Source: a gamma proteobacterium HIMB55
GTDB taxonomy: Bacteria > Pseudomonadota > Gammaproteobacteria > Pseudomonadales > Halieaceae
NCBI GenBank assembly: GCA_000227505.4
Contig: AGIF02000001.1
Span: forward strand, 2,190,035 to 2,254,034
Direction of reading: 5' to 3'
DNA length: 64,000 nt
The notes below the pieces were generated by a model. It saw only the letters and a list, made by a program, of their open reading frames with translations. It ran no database searches and was not told the DNA's origin. Positions 55,439-64,000 of this stretch are shown here, piece after piece; positions within the stretch are counted from its first letter, which is position 1, and every line of letters begins with the position of its first letter. The position numbers and the translations under genes are program-made.

Positions 55439-56140
55439 ATGACATCGCCAAATGCAGTGCACCACATCGCCATATCGACCGCCGACATGAAATCTCAAAT
55501 CGCCTTTTTCACCGACGTTTTAGGTATGTCGCTAACTGGCCTGTTTTGGATGCACGGCGTCCCCAACGCATGGCACGCCTTTTTAGCTATGGGCGACGCT
55601 TCTTTTTCGTTTGTATTTATTCCGGGTAATGAAGAAAAAGAGACCGTCATGGGCCATACGCACGCCGGAACCGGTGCCGGATCGTCAGCGCCCGGGACCA
55701 TGCAGCACATCGCTTTTAACGTCGATACGATGGAAGACCTTCTCAATATGCGCGATCGTATCCGCTCACGAGGCGTTCCCGTCTTTGGACCGCTGGATCA
55801 CGGGCTTTGTCACTCGATTTACTTTGCAGGACCCGAGCATTTAACGCTTGAAGTCGCCACCAACGATTGTGTCGAGCACCCGCTCGATTCAGAAGGCACC
55901 TGGATCGATCAAGATGTCGTGGACCTTGCGGGAATATCCCCAGAGGAGCTCGAGCAGTTTGTCCACCCCGCTGATTTTAACGGGCAGAATGGCGCGGTTA
56001 GGCAACCTGAATACGACGCTACAAAGCCGCATTTGGGTTATCCAAAAGAGGCGTATCCGATCATGTTGAAGATGCCGGACTCAGAGTTCAAAACTCGCCC
56101 TGAGGATCGTGAGCCACCAGGACTCACCCAACCTAAATAA
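55439..56140 (+). CDS. VOC-family (glyoxalase-fold) protein
   Basis: A 233-residue protein with two beta-alpha-beta-beta-beta units. Candidate metal ligands are His in VHHIAIST near residue 10, His in MQHIAFNV, and Glu in HLTLEVATND. The C-terminal 60 residues are a proline-rich extension (PEYDATKPHLGYPKEAYP). VOC members include dioxygenases, glyoxalases and lyases; the length is near extradiol-dioxygenase-like single-chain members, but no firm match is claimed. It is divergent from PhyH and convergent with the next hydrolase. Confidence 0.82.
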   Translation: MTSPNAVHHIAISTADMKSQIAFFTDVLGMSLTGLFWMHGVPNAWHAFLAMGDASFSFVFIPGNEEKETVMGHTHAGTGAGSSAPGTMQHIAFNVDTMEDLLNMRDRIRSRGVPVFGPLDHGLCHSIYFAGPEHLTLEVATNDCVEHPLDSEGTWIDQDVVDLAGISPEELEQFVHPADFNGQNGAVRQPEYDATKPHLGYPKEAYPIMLKMPDSEFKTRPEDREPPGLTQPK

Positions 56141-56159
56141 GGCTGCCTAGCCATAAAAT

Positions 56160-57314
56160 CTAGACGGGAAAGTTGTACTCCCGCAACCAGTCCAAAACGC
56201 GCTCAGCGGCCTCAGCAGCAAGTTCAGGCTGGCCCATGTAGTAGTGATTCGCGCCTTTGATGTCGATGCGCGCTTTTTGAGCATGAGAAACCGCGTCGAA
56301 CAATGCCGCGGTGTGACTGGGCGTGCAGGCATCATCCGCAGTATTTCCAACCACCAGTACGGGGACACTTACTCGGCCCAAACTGGTGGGACCACAGGCG
56401 TTGGCGTCATCGATACTCCATTGCGATAACCAACTGCGCAGTGTGCAGAATCTCGCCAAGCCAACGGGTCCGTTGTTAACGACCTTTGGGTCACCGAGAT
56501 AACAAGTGCCCGGCACTCGGTCGTTGGGGTCTACTGCAGGATCTAACCATCGAGGGTCGGCCATCGTGCCGTGCGTCACAAACGCGAATTCTTCGTTAAC
56601 CCGCCCTTGCCGCTGGAGCTCATCTAATTTGTCTCTCACCCAAGCCGTTATTTTGCGATTTCTCGCAATCTGCGCTGCACGGTAACGTTCCAGAAAATCC
56701 TCGCTAAAGGGAGGCGATAAACGTGAGCCATACAGATCGAGCTCTGGGTCGCGAATCTCGGGGTTGGTTTCGTCCAAGATGGATGCGTCGATCCACTCGG
56801 TGAGCGTCCCATGTCGGGATACGTGCGCGGCCATCATGATAACGGCGTCCGCTGGTAAGAGACCTGCTTGCGTGAGATCAGGCCCGCCGCCGCAGGGGCT
56901 CGATGTCACGGTGGGGTTTTCTGCCTGCGCTTGGTAAAACGCAGAGAGCGAGCCGCCACCGCTCCAGCCAAGCAGTACAACGTGTTTGTAACCCAGCACC
57001 TCGCGGGCATGACGCATGCACGAGCCCAAATCAACGGTTACCTTTTCCATATTGAGTGCGTAGTCGGCGCCTCGATAACGGCTATCGCAGGCCAGCACGT
57101 GAAGACCGGCACGCGCAAAGGTGCCCATGATTGGCAGCCAGCCAGTGCCGCCAATGGGGTGCATGGTCACTAGGCAAGTATCAGAAGGTACCGAAGTTCT
57201 GATGAGCGTGCAGAAAACCGTGACAATGTCCTCTGCACCGCCGTAGGTTTCTTTGAAGCCCGACTTCTCAACCGAGACGATCGGGAACGGCGTTCTTATC
57301 AGTTTTTCTGCCAT
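56160..57314 (-). CDS. Alpha/beta hydrolase
   Basis: A 384-residue hydrolase with nucleophile Ser in LLGWSGGGSL near residue 134, an oxyanion-side HPIGGTGWLP, a likely acid Asp in NTADDACTPS, and His in GANHYYMGQ near the end. No signal peptide is seen. The ATG at 57314 has GAGGGG upstream; the longer in-frame start 57 bases earlier is rejected because it lacks a ribosome site. Substrate unknown. It is divergent from the AcuI gene with 156 bases between. Confidence 0.85.
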   Translation of the reverse strand: MAEKLIRTPFPIVSVEKSGFKETYGGAEDIVTVFCTLIRTSVPSDTCLVTMHPIGGTGWLPIMGTFARAGLHVLACDSRYRGADYALNMEKVTVDLGSCMRHAREVLGYKHVVLLGWSGGGSLSAFYQAQAENPTVTSSPCGGGPDLTQAGLLPADAVIMMAAHVSRHGTLTEWIDASILDETNPEIRDPELDLYGSRLSPPFSEDFLERYRAAQIARNRKITAWVRDKLDELQRQGRVNEEFAFVTHGTMADPRWLDPAVDPNDRVPGTCYLGDPKVVNNGPVGLARFCTLRSWLSQWSIDDANACGPTSLGRVSVPVLVVGNTADDACTPSHTAALFDAVSHAQKARIDIKGANHYYMGQPELAAEAAERVLDWLREYNFPV

Positions 57315-57470
57315 ACGCTTCCCCTCTTTTACGTCACCATAGCACTCGGCGTTCAAAACAATAAAGCGCAAAAACTTTCGTCTAATGACACGGAAAAGTC
57401 ATCGCTTTAGCGGGTAAATCACGTACTCTGTTCGCAAAATGATAAAACCCGCTCACAAGAGGTAACCCAT

Positions 57471-58454
57471 ATGTTTAATGCATTGCTCGCCACCAAAGAG
57501 GACGGCAATCACAGCGTCAGCGTCACTGAAATTGATCACTCGGTACTCGCCGATTCGGGCGTCTTGATCAAAGTCGACTACAGCACCATTAACTACAAAG
57601 ACGCGCTAGCCGTGACGGCAGCTGCACCCATTATTCGGCAGTACCCACTGGTCCCCGGCATTGACCTCGCCGGCACCGTCGAAGAGAGCGATGATCCCAA
57701 TTGGTCCGTGGGCGACAAGGTTGTTGTGAATGGCTGGGGCATGGGTGAAGGACATTCAGGTGGTCTTGGACAATACGCGCGTGTTCCTGCGAGTTTCCTC
57801 GTCAAACTCCCTCAGAACATGACCACGCGCCACGCCATGGCGATTGGCACCGCGGGATACACCGCTGCGCTCTGCGTCGATGCGCTCGAGGCTCAGGGCG
57901 TTACACCGGACGCAGGCGATATCTTGGTGACCGGTGCCAGTGGTGGCGTGGGCAGCGTGGCCGTTGCGTTGTTAGCAGCAAGAGGGTTTTCCGTTGCCGC
58001 CTCGACAGGCAAACCTGATGCGGCAGATTACTTAAAGCGCCTCGGCGCCTCATCAATTGTTGACCGAAACACCCTATCGGAAGCGGGCAAGCCGCTCCAA
58101 GCCGAGCAGTGGGCGGGTGTGGTTGATGCTGTCGGCGGTAATACGCTGGCCAACGCCTGTGCTCAGACGCGCTACGGGGGTGTCGTGACTGCCTGTGGTC
58201 TTGCAGAGAGTGCCGCTCTGCCTGCCACGGTGATGCCGTTCATTTTGCGCGGCGTCATCTTACGCGGTGTCGATAGCGTAATGGCACCCGCAGAGCCCCG
58301 TTTATCAGCGTGGGCCCGTCTGGCACGCGACATGAACCTTGATCTACTTGAGACCATGGTGACTGAGATTGGCCTTTCAGACGTTTGCGGTGTTGCCCCT
58401 GACGTACTCGCTGGGAAAATCACCGGGCGTCTATTAGTTGACGTTAACCGCTAA
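57471..58454 (+). CDS. acuI: Acrylyl-CoA reductase family MDR oxidoreductase (AcuI/YhdH)
   Basis: A 327-residue MDR protein of the YhdH/AcuI group: INYKDALA at the N-terminal domain, PGIDLAGTVEESDDPNW, the GWGMGEGHSGGLGQYAR loop, and the cofactor motif TGASGGVGSVAVALLAARG. The family reduces acrylyl-CoA to propionyl-CoA with NADPH, detoxifying acrylate from dimethylsulfoniopropionate cleavage. AGAGGT lies before the ATG. No DMSP lyase is in this window. Its 3' end overlaps the opposite-strand serine hydrolase gene by 21 bases. Confidence 0.9.
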   Translation: MFNALLATKEDGNHSVSVTEIDHSVLADSGVLIKVDYSTINYKDALAVTAAAPIIRQYPLVPGIDLAGTVEESDDPNWSVGDKVVVNGWGMGEGHSGGLGQYARVPASFLVKLPQNMTTRHAMAIGTAGYTAALCVDALEAQGVTPDAGDILVTGASGGVGSVAVALLAARGFSVAASTGKPDAADYLKRLGASSIVDRNTLSEAGKPLQAEQWAGVVDAVGGNTLANACAQTRYGGVVTACGLAESAALPATVMPFILRGVILRGVDSVMAPAEPRLSAWARLARDMNLDLLETMVTEIGLSDVCGVAPDVLAGKITGRLLVDVNR

Positions 58455-59783
58455 CGCTTGGTCTTGGATTAAGGCTTGATAGATCGCTGCAAACGGCTCT
58501 GCTAAGCCCACGGCTGACTCATTCAGAGTCAGCCCGAGCCTCACCATGACGAGCTCGGCTTCGGGCACAACCACCACGAATTGTCCCGAGTTTCCACCCG
58601 CATGGAATGTATTAGCTGGCAAATCAGGGTAATCCGCGAGACGCGTATTTAGCCAAAAGCTTAGACCGTAAAAGTCGGCTGTATCTGACGGCGTGACAGC
58701 AAGACGCTGCCAGTCTTGTGATAGCAGCGCACCCCGTCCGTGCCATGCGTCAAGCCACCACTGCCCGTAGCGCGCCCAATCTCGCGCTGTAAGGTAAGCA
58801 AAGCTCGAGCCTACCTGCACACCGCTAATGTCTGCCTCAAGTAGTGGATCGTCCAATCCCAAGCGCTGATTTACCTCACGATCAATCCAATCCACATAAG
58901 CCTCACCGTTCAGGGTGGACTGCCACAAATAAGACACCACGTTGGTATCGCCACTGGAGTACACGAACTCTTCACCGGGTGGGACACGCTGCCCCTGGGC
59001 TAAAGGTACCTGCCACATTGGCACACCGCCGTAGAGCATCTCGGTAACATCATCTCCAGGCAGATAACGCTCGTCGAAATCGAGTCCGCTCGCCATGGTC
59101 ATCAGGTGCTTGAGTGTCATCTCGGGTGCAACACCCTCGGTGACGTTCGATGCGACATCCATAGCATCAACCGTGTCCTTTACTGGCCAAGAAAGATCCA
59201 TCAGCCCTCGACTCACCTGAACCCCCACAAAGGAGGCCATGAGGCTCTTGTTCATTGACCAGCCCTGCAGTCGTGTTCTCGGCCCTACTGGTGTCGCGTA
59301 ACGCTCAGTAATGACTTCACCTTTGTGCATAACCAATACAGCGAGGGTGTTGCGTCCACCCTCTGCTGGCTCTGCGAATAGTGCATCGACAGCTTGCTCG
59401 ATGGCGGGATCGCCAGAGACATATTGCGTCGCAGGGTCTGCGCGCACTTGGCCTTGTTCCGAAGCCTGCGACTCAGAACGCTCGCCATGGAGGGTGCAGC
59501 CGTACCGATCGCGATAAGTCGCAGTCGCGGACGCCGTAAGGATGTTGACCGTTGCCTCACGGTCGCCCACTTCGGCATCAACAAATCGATCCATGCCAGC
59601 CACCGTCGCCATTCGCGGCATAATGTCTTTTTCGAGTACAAATTCTGCGGGTAACTGACTGACAAACACACCCGAACACAATTGCTTTGCTGAGTAACCA
59701 ACACCTATGGTTGCCGCCCCGTGTAATGCCCAGATAAAGCCAGCAATTACTAATGAACCTAAAGCCAGTGCAATTCGACGCAT
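58434..59783 (-). CDS. Beta-lactamase-fold serine hydrolase (class C/6-aminohexanoate-dimer hydrolase type)
   Basis: A 449-residue protein with an N-terminal hydrophobic segment (residues about 4-25) serving as signal or anchor. The catalytic SxxK is Ser176-Lys179 in GWSMNKSL. The second motif is YSSGDTN, and HAGGNSGQFVVV occupies the KTG-strand position. The roughly 130-residue N-terminal extension before the catalytic domain is unusual. Members hydrolyse esters, amides or cell-wall peptides in the periplasm; a true beta-lactamase is unlikely. The 3' end overlaps acuI. Confidence 0.85.
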   Translation of the reverse strand: MRRIALALGSLVIAGFIWALHGAATIGVGYSAKQLCSGVFVSQLPAEFVLEKDIMPRMATVAGMDRFVDAEVGDREATVNILTASATATYRDRYGCTLHGERSESQASEQGQVRADPATQYVSGDPAIEQAVDALFAEPAEGGRNTLAVLVMHKGEVITERYATPVGPRTRLQGWSMNKSLMASFVGVQVSRGLMDLSWPVKDTVDAMDVASNVTEGVAPEMTLKHLMTMASGLDFDERYLPGDDVTEMLYGGVPMWQVPLAQGQRVPPGEEFVYSSGDTNVVSYLWQSTLNGEAYVDWIDREVNQRLGLDDPLLEADISGVQVGSSFAYLTARDWARYGQWWLDAWHGRGALLSQDWQRLAVTPSDTADFYGLSFWLNTRLADYPDLPANTFHAGGNSGQFVVVVPEAELVMVRLGLTLNESAVGLAEPFAAIYQALIQDQALAVNVN

Positions 59784-59900
59784 GCGTTTTCTCTCAGTAT
59801 TTTTCTCAGTTCAGTATTTTTTTTGAGTAAAGGTACGGTGGGTTAAAAAGAAGACACCAAACTGTAGCGCTCAGTATGGGTAGCACCAAATCGCGCTTGG

Positions 59901-60173
59901 CTAGTCGATAATCGTGTGATTGGCGTCAAAAATCTCGTTGATTAGCGCCAGAACATTTGCGAGTGCCAGGAGCACTACACCGATAACTGCAGCCAATCCC
60001 GAGTTGATGGGCAACAAGCTTGTGATGAATGGGCCATTATCCATTGGAAAAAGCGAACCTAAAGAACCTAACAAGCCCAAGGCAATCAGCGCGTAGCCGA
60101 ACCATCGAAAGATCCCCGAAGAGCCAATCCACGGCTTTGAAACAACGCCCCGTAAGTTAATGTGTTCGCTCAT
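59901..60173 (-). CDS. Small two-helix membrane protein, function unknown
   Basis: A 90-residue protein with two hydrophobic segments (IFRWFGYALIALGLLGSLGS and LAAVIGVVLLALANVLALIN), separated by a short polar loop with PMDNGPFITSLLP. AGGGGGAG lies before the ATG. It is on the same strand as the AGCS symporter gene 87 bases upstream, so they may be co-transcribed. No family recognised. Confidence 0.65.
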   Translation of the reverse strand: MSEHINLRGVVSKPWIGSSGIFRWFGYALIALGLLGSLGSLFPMDNGPFITSLLPINSGLAAVIGVVLLALANVLALINEIFDANHTIID

Positions 60174-60260
60174 GAGCTCCCCCTATTCGCACAACTGTGC
60201 AGCAGGGGCGTACAGAAAAGCAAGCGTCAGAAATCGGCCTACATGCCGCACTATGATCTC

Positions 60261-61616
60261 TCACTGCAACCGCATGCGTGAGAAGTAATCCCTCGCGGCC
60301 ACCATCACACGCGGCGCCAGAATGATTGTACTCACCATGGTAGGTAAGGCCATCAAACCGTAACTCCCGGAAATCACGTTGAAGACGACGTCGACGCTTA
60401 CGCTGGCGCCGAAAATAACCGTGGCGATGAAGAACCAGCGAAAGTAAGCCTGCTTATCGGCACCCACCAAGAAGCCGAAACACTTAGCGCCGAAATACCA
60501 TCCTGTGAACATGGTGGTGGTACTCAAGATAAGTGCGACGAAGGCCAAGGCCAAAAGTCCGGGCGTCCCCATTTCGGTTTGAACCGCATTGGCTGTTAGC
60601 GTGATCCCCGACAAATCACCGGGCGACTGCCAATCACCGGCAAGGAGAATGACCAGCGCAGTACACGTGCAAATCAGCAAGGTGTCGAAGATCGGACCCA
60701 GCGTGGCAACCATGCCCTCTCGAATCGGCTCGTTAGTTCGCGCCGCGCCGTGCGCCATCACCTCGGTGCCAACACCGGCCTCGTTCGAGAAAACGCCTCG
60801 GCTCACGCCAATCAGCATAATACCGATGAAACCACCTCCCACCGCCGTGGGATTAAAGGCCTCGGAAACAATCAACCACAACAACGCAGGTACTTCTGTG
60901 ATATGGGTGAAGACCACGTAAAGCGTCATGGTCACATAAACCACGACCATGGCAGGTAGCGAGCGCACAGCGACTTTTGCTACCCGTGGCAAACCACCGA
61001 AAATCACAATGCCAACCAATACAGCCAAGACCAGCCCGGTAACAAAACCTGACCATGCAGGCGGCGCACCGTCAAAGACGGTCTGCCCGATGAGGGCCGT
61101 TAGTTGGTTTGCCTGAAACATGGGCAGCGTGCCAATCATTCCAGCCGCCGAAAACAAAACGGCTAGTGGGTAAAAGGACTTGGGCAAAGCTTCGCGGATG
61201 ACATACATAGGCCCACCCTGCAGGTTGCCTTCGCTATCCAAACCTCGATACATGACACCCAACGAGCAGGTGAAAAACTTTGTCGCAATACCGACCACTG
61301 CCGACATCCACATCCAGAAGACAGCACCGGGGCCACCCGCGACAATCGCCAACGCTACACCGCCAATGTTTCCCAAACCCATAGTATTTGAAAGCGCCGC
61401 AGCCAAGGCCTGAAAGTGAGACAGCTCACCCTGCTCATTCGGCGTGTCAAAACGCCCCGACATCACTGCAAAGCCATGCCCCAAATATCGATACGGCAGT
61501 GCACGCGAGATAACAAGGAAGAACGCACCTCCACCCAAGAGAAGGGCAACCATAGGCAAACCCCAAACAGCATCGGCAAAGGCAACAGACCAGGCTTCTA
61601 ACCGCTCAAAACTCAT
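60261..61616 (-). CDS. Alanine/glycine:sodium symporter (AGCS family)
   Basis: A 451-residue inner-membrane protein with about eleven helices. The AGCS signature is GLGNIGGVALAIVAGGPGAV followed by FWMWMSAVVGIATKF, and later SNEAGVGTEVMAHGAA. It imports alanine or glycine with sodium. GGAG lies before the ATG. It is the only amino-acid carrier in the window and lies 23 kb from the betaine island, so no functional link is claimed. Confidence 0.93.
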   Translation of the reverse strand: MSFERLEAWSVAFADAVWGLPMVALLLGGGAFFLVISRALPYRYLGHGFAVMSGRFDTPNEQGELSHFQALAAALSNTMGLGNIGGVALAIVAGGPGAVFWMWMSAVVGIATKFFTCSLGVMYRGLDSEGNLQGGPMYVIREALPKSFYPLAVLFSAAGMIGTLPMFQANQLTALIGQTVFDGAPPAWSGFVTGLVLAVLVGIVIFGGLPRVAKVAVRSLPAMVVVYVTMTLYVVFTHITEVPALLWLIVSEAFNPTAVGGGFIGIMLIGVSRGVFSNEAGVGTEVMAHGAARTNEPIREGMVATLGPIFDTLLICTCTALVILLAGDWQSPGDLSGITLTANAVQTEMGTPGLLALAFVALILSTTTMFTGWYFGAKCFGFLVGADKQAYFRWFFIATVIFGASVSVDVVFNVISGSYGLMALPTMVSTIILAPRVMVAARDYFSRMRLQ

Positions 61617-61757
61617 AATGCACTCCCAGTCAGTAAGGTCTCGGTCAGGTTGGACTTACGATGTCGCGACAAAATCAACCCAGCGCCGATATTATACGCG
61701 TTGGTGGCCCCAGGCCTCATACGCGAAATCTCAATCAATAAGGATCTACGATAAATT

Positions 61758-61943
61758 TTGGCTACGTTAACAACGCTCGAGGTAGGATTCACCATCGTTA
61801 GTGCGACGCTCCTTATGTTTGGAGCTCCAAAGCTAATCAGATATCTCGGGCTTCAGATGAGCGAACCTACCGAGGAGAAGCTGGTCGGAGCGGTGGTGGC
61901 TATTTACTTTTGTACCTGCAGCATCTTTTTACTGATCTATTGA
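61758..61943 (+). CDS. Possible small membrane protein of 61 residues
   Basis: An open frame from TTG at 61758 encodes two hydrophobic segments (VGFTIVSATLLMFGAPKLI and LVGAVVAIYFCTCSIFLLIY) around a charged loop MSEPTEEK. The helix-loop-helix pattern looks like a real protein. However, the start is TTG, the only ribosome-site-like AAGGA is 14 bases away, and no family is recognised. Confidence 0.4.
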   Translation: MATLTTLEVGFTIVSATLLMFGAPKLIRYLGLQMSEPTEEKLVGAVVAIYFCTCSIFLLIY

Positions 61944-62001
61944 GTCTTAACCCAGTCACTGCGGTAACAGTAAATGCACCGAGAGATCACTGCCATTTAC
62001 G

Positions 62002-64000
62002 TCAACGCTCGCTCCAGTCGCCTGCGTAAAAGTCTCGCAGCACATAGAACGCTTGTTTGCGCCGCCCATTCTCATCGATCAAACCTTTGCGATTGCGAAA
62101 ATCTTGCACACCACCTAACGAACGAAGCATGGCTCTGAAGTCTTTCAATATCCACGGCGTCATGCCCTGCACCTGGGGACTGTTTGAGATCATCTTGAAT
62201 TGCGCACCGTAAACCTTTGCTTGGTAATCTTCAGTCCAGACGCCCTCACCACGCATCCCAGCCTTGGCTCCCGCACCAAATTCCGAAATAAACATGGGCT
62301 TATCGAAGGCTGATGACAAGGTTACGCTGGGCATGAGCTCTAACATTAATTGTCTTATTGTGCGCTCGCTCACACCCGTTTGGTCTGCAATAAACCGCGA
62401 GTAATACCAGCCAAAATACTCGTTGTAACTGACAAGGTCGACTAGGTCCCCAAGCGGATCGGTAATGACCAAATCGAATTGACTATTTGGTTTGGGCGCA
62501 TACTCACCGGCTGCATTAAGCACCTGCTGGAAAATGAATTTTTCCTTATCCGACGGGATATCTGAAACTAGACCATTCGCTGCTAGGTAGGTAACAACGT
62601 GTTGCAGTTCGCGGCGGGTGTCTCCGAGCAAGGCCGCTGAAACCAGACGACTGTCATCAAGTTCACGGACGTCTTGAATGAGTCGATTTAGAAAGGCCAT
62701 TCTAGGCTCTGAATAGGTAGTCTCGTTCGCAACAGACCACACCACCACACTGGCACGATTCCAATCTCGCTGCACGAGGCGTGCAATCTGGTCTCTCGCG
62801 ATTCGCAGAGTCTCCGAATTCTGCCAATTGATATTCCAGTAGATGGGAACTTCCTCCCACAGCAATAGACCCATTTCATCGGCAACTTGAGCTGCATACC
62901 TTGAATAGGGGTAGTGTGCAGCGCGCACAAAATTGACCCCCAACTTCTTGGCTTCGGCGAATAGCGCCTCGATGTCCGCCCTTGAGTAGGCTACGCCATC
63001 ACGGCCGATCGGCTCCTCGTGCGTGGAAATGCCCTTAAATCGTATTTGATTACCATTAAGTAAAATTCTTGTGCCTTGAACCTCGATGGTTCTGAAGCCA
63101 ATCCGATCATGGATTTGATCCGCAGCGGAGGCTACCTGGACGTCATATAACTTGGGGTTGCTGGGGGACCACAAATCCACATCCGCGGGGAAACTGAACT
63201 TTGCCGCACCGGATTCATCGATTTTGGCCTTCGCCTGCACGTTGATTTCCGGTAGGGAGATTACGATCTCTTCACCACGATCCATACCGGCAGTTATGAC
63301 TTTGCCAGAAATCGTGGACCTGTCCTCAAGCTGGACCGACGCATTGACAATGTAGGCATCGGGAGTGTGGACCAGCATGACATCGCGCGTTAAACCGCCG
63401 TATGGCCACCAATCTGTCCGCTCTGTAGGCACCGTATCTTTATCCAGGCGATTATTGATCTGAACAACAAGATCGTTGTCCTTGGGTAAAAGATGCTCGG
63501 TAATATCCACCGAAAAAGGCACATAACCACCCGACTGATGGGCTATCGCACGCCCATTCAAATATATCGTGGTCTTGTAATTAGCGCCTCCAAACCACAG
63601 GTGATAATGGCCCTTCTCGACCTGCTCGACATCAAAATGCCGTTGGTACCAGACAGTATCGCGGTAGTAGAGAAGTTCATCGAATTGCGTATTGAAGTCG
63701 CCGGGCACACGAACGTCAGCTGCGTCAGCATAGCTGTACTCCAGCAGCTGATACTCATCCTTTGGCGTCCTAGACGTGGCCCAACCGCCAAAAAGACTCC
63801 CCGGTGTTCCCACTTGCATTGGGTCGACTAGAAACTTCCAGCTGCCGTTTAGACTTCTTGTGTTCCGAGAGTCAATCCAACCCATAACTTGCGAACTAGG
63901 ACTGGGGGCATCGACTGAAAGAACCGCGAATGGCGATTGATCCGAATCTTCTGCTGCGACAGCAATGTTGCAGAACAGCAACACTAGGATGAAACGGGCG
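62002..64000 (-). CDS. Glycoside hydrolase family 2 (beta-galactosidase/glucuronidase-like), N-terminus cut by window edge
   Basis: At least 665 residues; the frame runs on through the window end without a start, and the visible N-terminus ARFILVLLFCNIAVAAEDS is a signal peptide truncated by the edge. The GH2 layout follows: jelly-roll sugar-binding domain (WYQRHFDV, LNGRAIAHQSGGYVPFSVDI), immunoglobulin-like domain, then barrel. The acid/base Glu is in WSVANETTY and the nucleophile Glu in MFISEFGAGA. It should act in the periplasm on beta-linked galactosides, glucuronides or related sugars. Length and QGMTPWILKDFR resemble beta-glucuronidases; sugar specificity is undecided. Confidence 0.9.
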   Translation of the reverse strand, partial: ARFILVLLFCNIAVAAEDSDQSPFAVLSVDAPSPSSQVMGWIDSRNTRSLNGSWKFLVDPMQVGTPGSLFGGWATSRTPKDEYQLLEYSYADAADVRVPGDFNTQFDELLYYRDTVWYQRHFDVEQVEKGHYHLWFGGANYKTTIYLNGRAIAHQSGGYVPFSVDITEHLLPKDNDLVVQINNRLDKDTVPTERTDWWPYGGLTRDVMLVHTPDAYIVNASVQLEDRSTISGKVITAGMDRGEEIVISLPEINVQAKAKIDESGAAKFSFPADVDLWSPSNPKLYDVQVASAADQIHDRIGFRTIEVQGTRILLNGNQIRFKGISTHEEPIGRDGVAYSRADIEALFAEAKKLGVNFVRAAHYPYSRYAAQVADEMGLLLWEEVPIYWNINWQNSETLRIARDQIARLVQRDWNRASVVVWSVANETTYSEPRMAFLNRLIQDVRELDDSRLVSAALLGDTRRELQHVVTYLAANGLVSDIPSDKEKFIFQQVLNAAGEYAPKPNSQFDLVITDPLGDLVDLVSYNEYFGWYYSRFIADQTGVSERTIRQLMLELMPSVTLSSAFDKPMFISEFGAGAKAGMRGEGVWTEDYQAKVYGAQFKMISNSPQVQGMTPWILKDFRAMLRSLGGVQDFRNRKGLIDENGRRKQAFYVLRDFYAGDWSER

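Overview
The window looks like chromosomal DNA of an aerobic, heterotrophic marine gammaproteobacterium. The OM60/NOR5 (Halieaceae) lineage is my best guess. I infer this from the gene mix: Baeyer-Villiger monooxygenase, hormone-sensitive-lipase-type esterase, GPH and AGCS transporters, acrylyl-CoA reductase, betaine-degradation genes, and secreted M14 peptidases and glycosidases. There is no marker gene, so the placement is inference. I found no rRNA, tRNA, transposase, integrase or CRISPR array. The two end genes, an AbgT transporter on the left and a GH2 glycosidase on the right, are cut by the window edges.

Layout. 1-4.3 kb: AbgT transporter, amidase, membrane-anchored GH3 glycosidase. 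4.3-9.2 kb: a minus-strand run of HSL-type esterase, Baeyer-Villiger monooxygenase, acyl-CoA carboxyltransferase and a 70-residue biotin carrier. 9.5-12.8 kb: a 4-hydroxybutyryl-CoA-dehydratase-like protein, a DMT transporter and a double-hotdog thioesterase. 12.9-22.5 kb: GPH transporter, M14 peptidase, an isocitrate dehydrogenase with an internal duplication, two small membrane proteins, an SDR, a single-domain asparaginase and betaine-homocysteine methyltransferase.

22.7-37.7 kb is the most interesting part: two divergent operons around an RpiR regulator. The minus operon holds a dimethylglycine-dehydrogenase-like flavoprotein, a zinc-free-type alcohol dehydrogenase/quinone reductase, three tandem enolase-superfamily paralogues and a class III aminotransferase. 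The plus operon holds a CntA-like Rieske oxygenase, an aldehyde dehydrogenase that appears to start at ATC, a carboxymuconolactone-decarboxylase-like protein, a DAO-type flavoprotein and a second Rieske oxygenase. Both Rieske proteins carry the bridging Glu seen in quaternary-amine oxygenases. Together with the neighbouring betaine-homocysteine methyltransferase, this predicts a catabolic route for a methylated (betaine-type) amine. The route would epimerise or dehydrate the substrate, remove N-methyl groups oxidatively, then deaminate or oxidise the carbon skeleton. The substrate cannot be read from sequence, and no transporter or Rieske reductase is present in the island.

37.7-47 kb: a heptamer tandem repeat and terminator, a large secreted zinc metalloprotease, proline iminopeptidase, a methyltransferase, an FMN alpha-hydroxyacid dehydrogenase and a second M14 peptidase. 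47-53.5 kb: a type-2 hydroxyacyl-CoA-dehydrogenase-like SDR, a DUF5666 lipoprotein with a 17-Asp tail encoded by a trinucleotide repeat, its partner DUF6502 protein with two palindromes upstream, and MaeB malic enzyme. 53.7-64 kb: EthD, PhyH and VOC proteins, an alpha/beta hydrolase, AcuI, a beta-lactamase-fold hydrolase, an AGCS symporter, small membrane proteins and a GH2 glycosidase.
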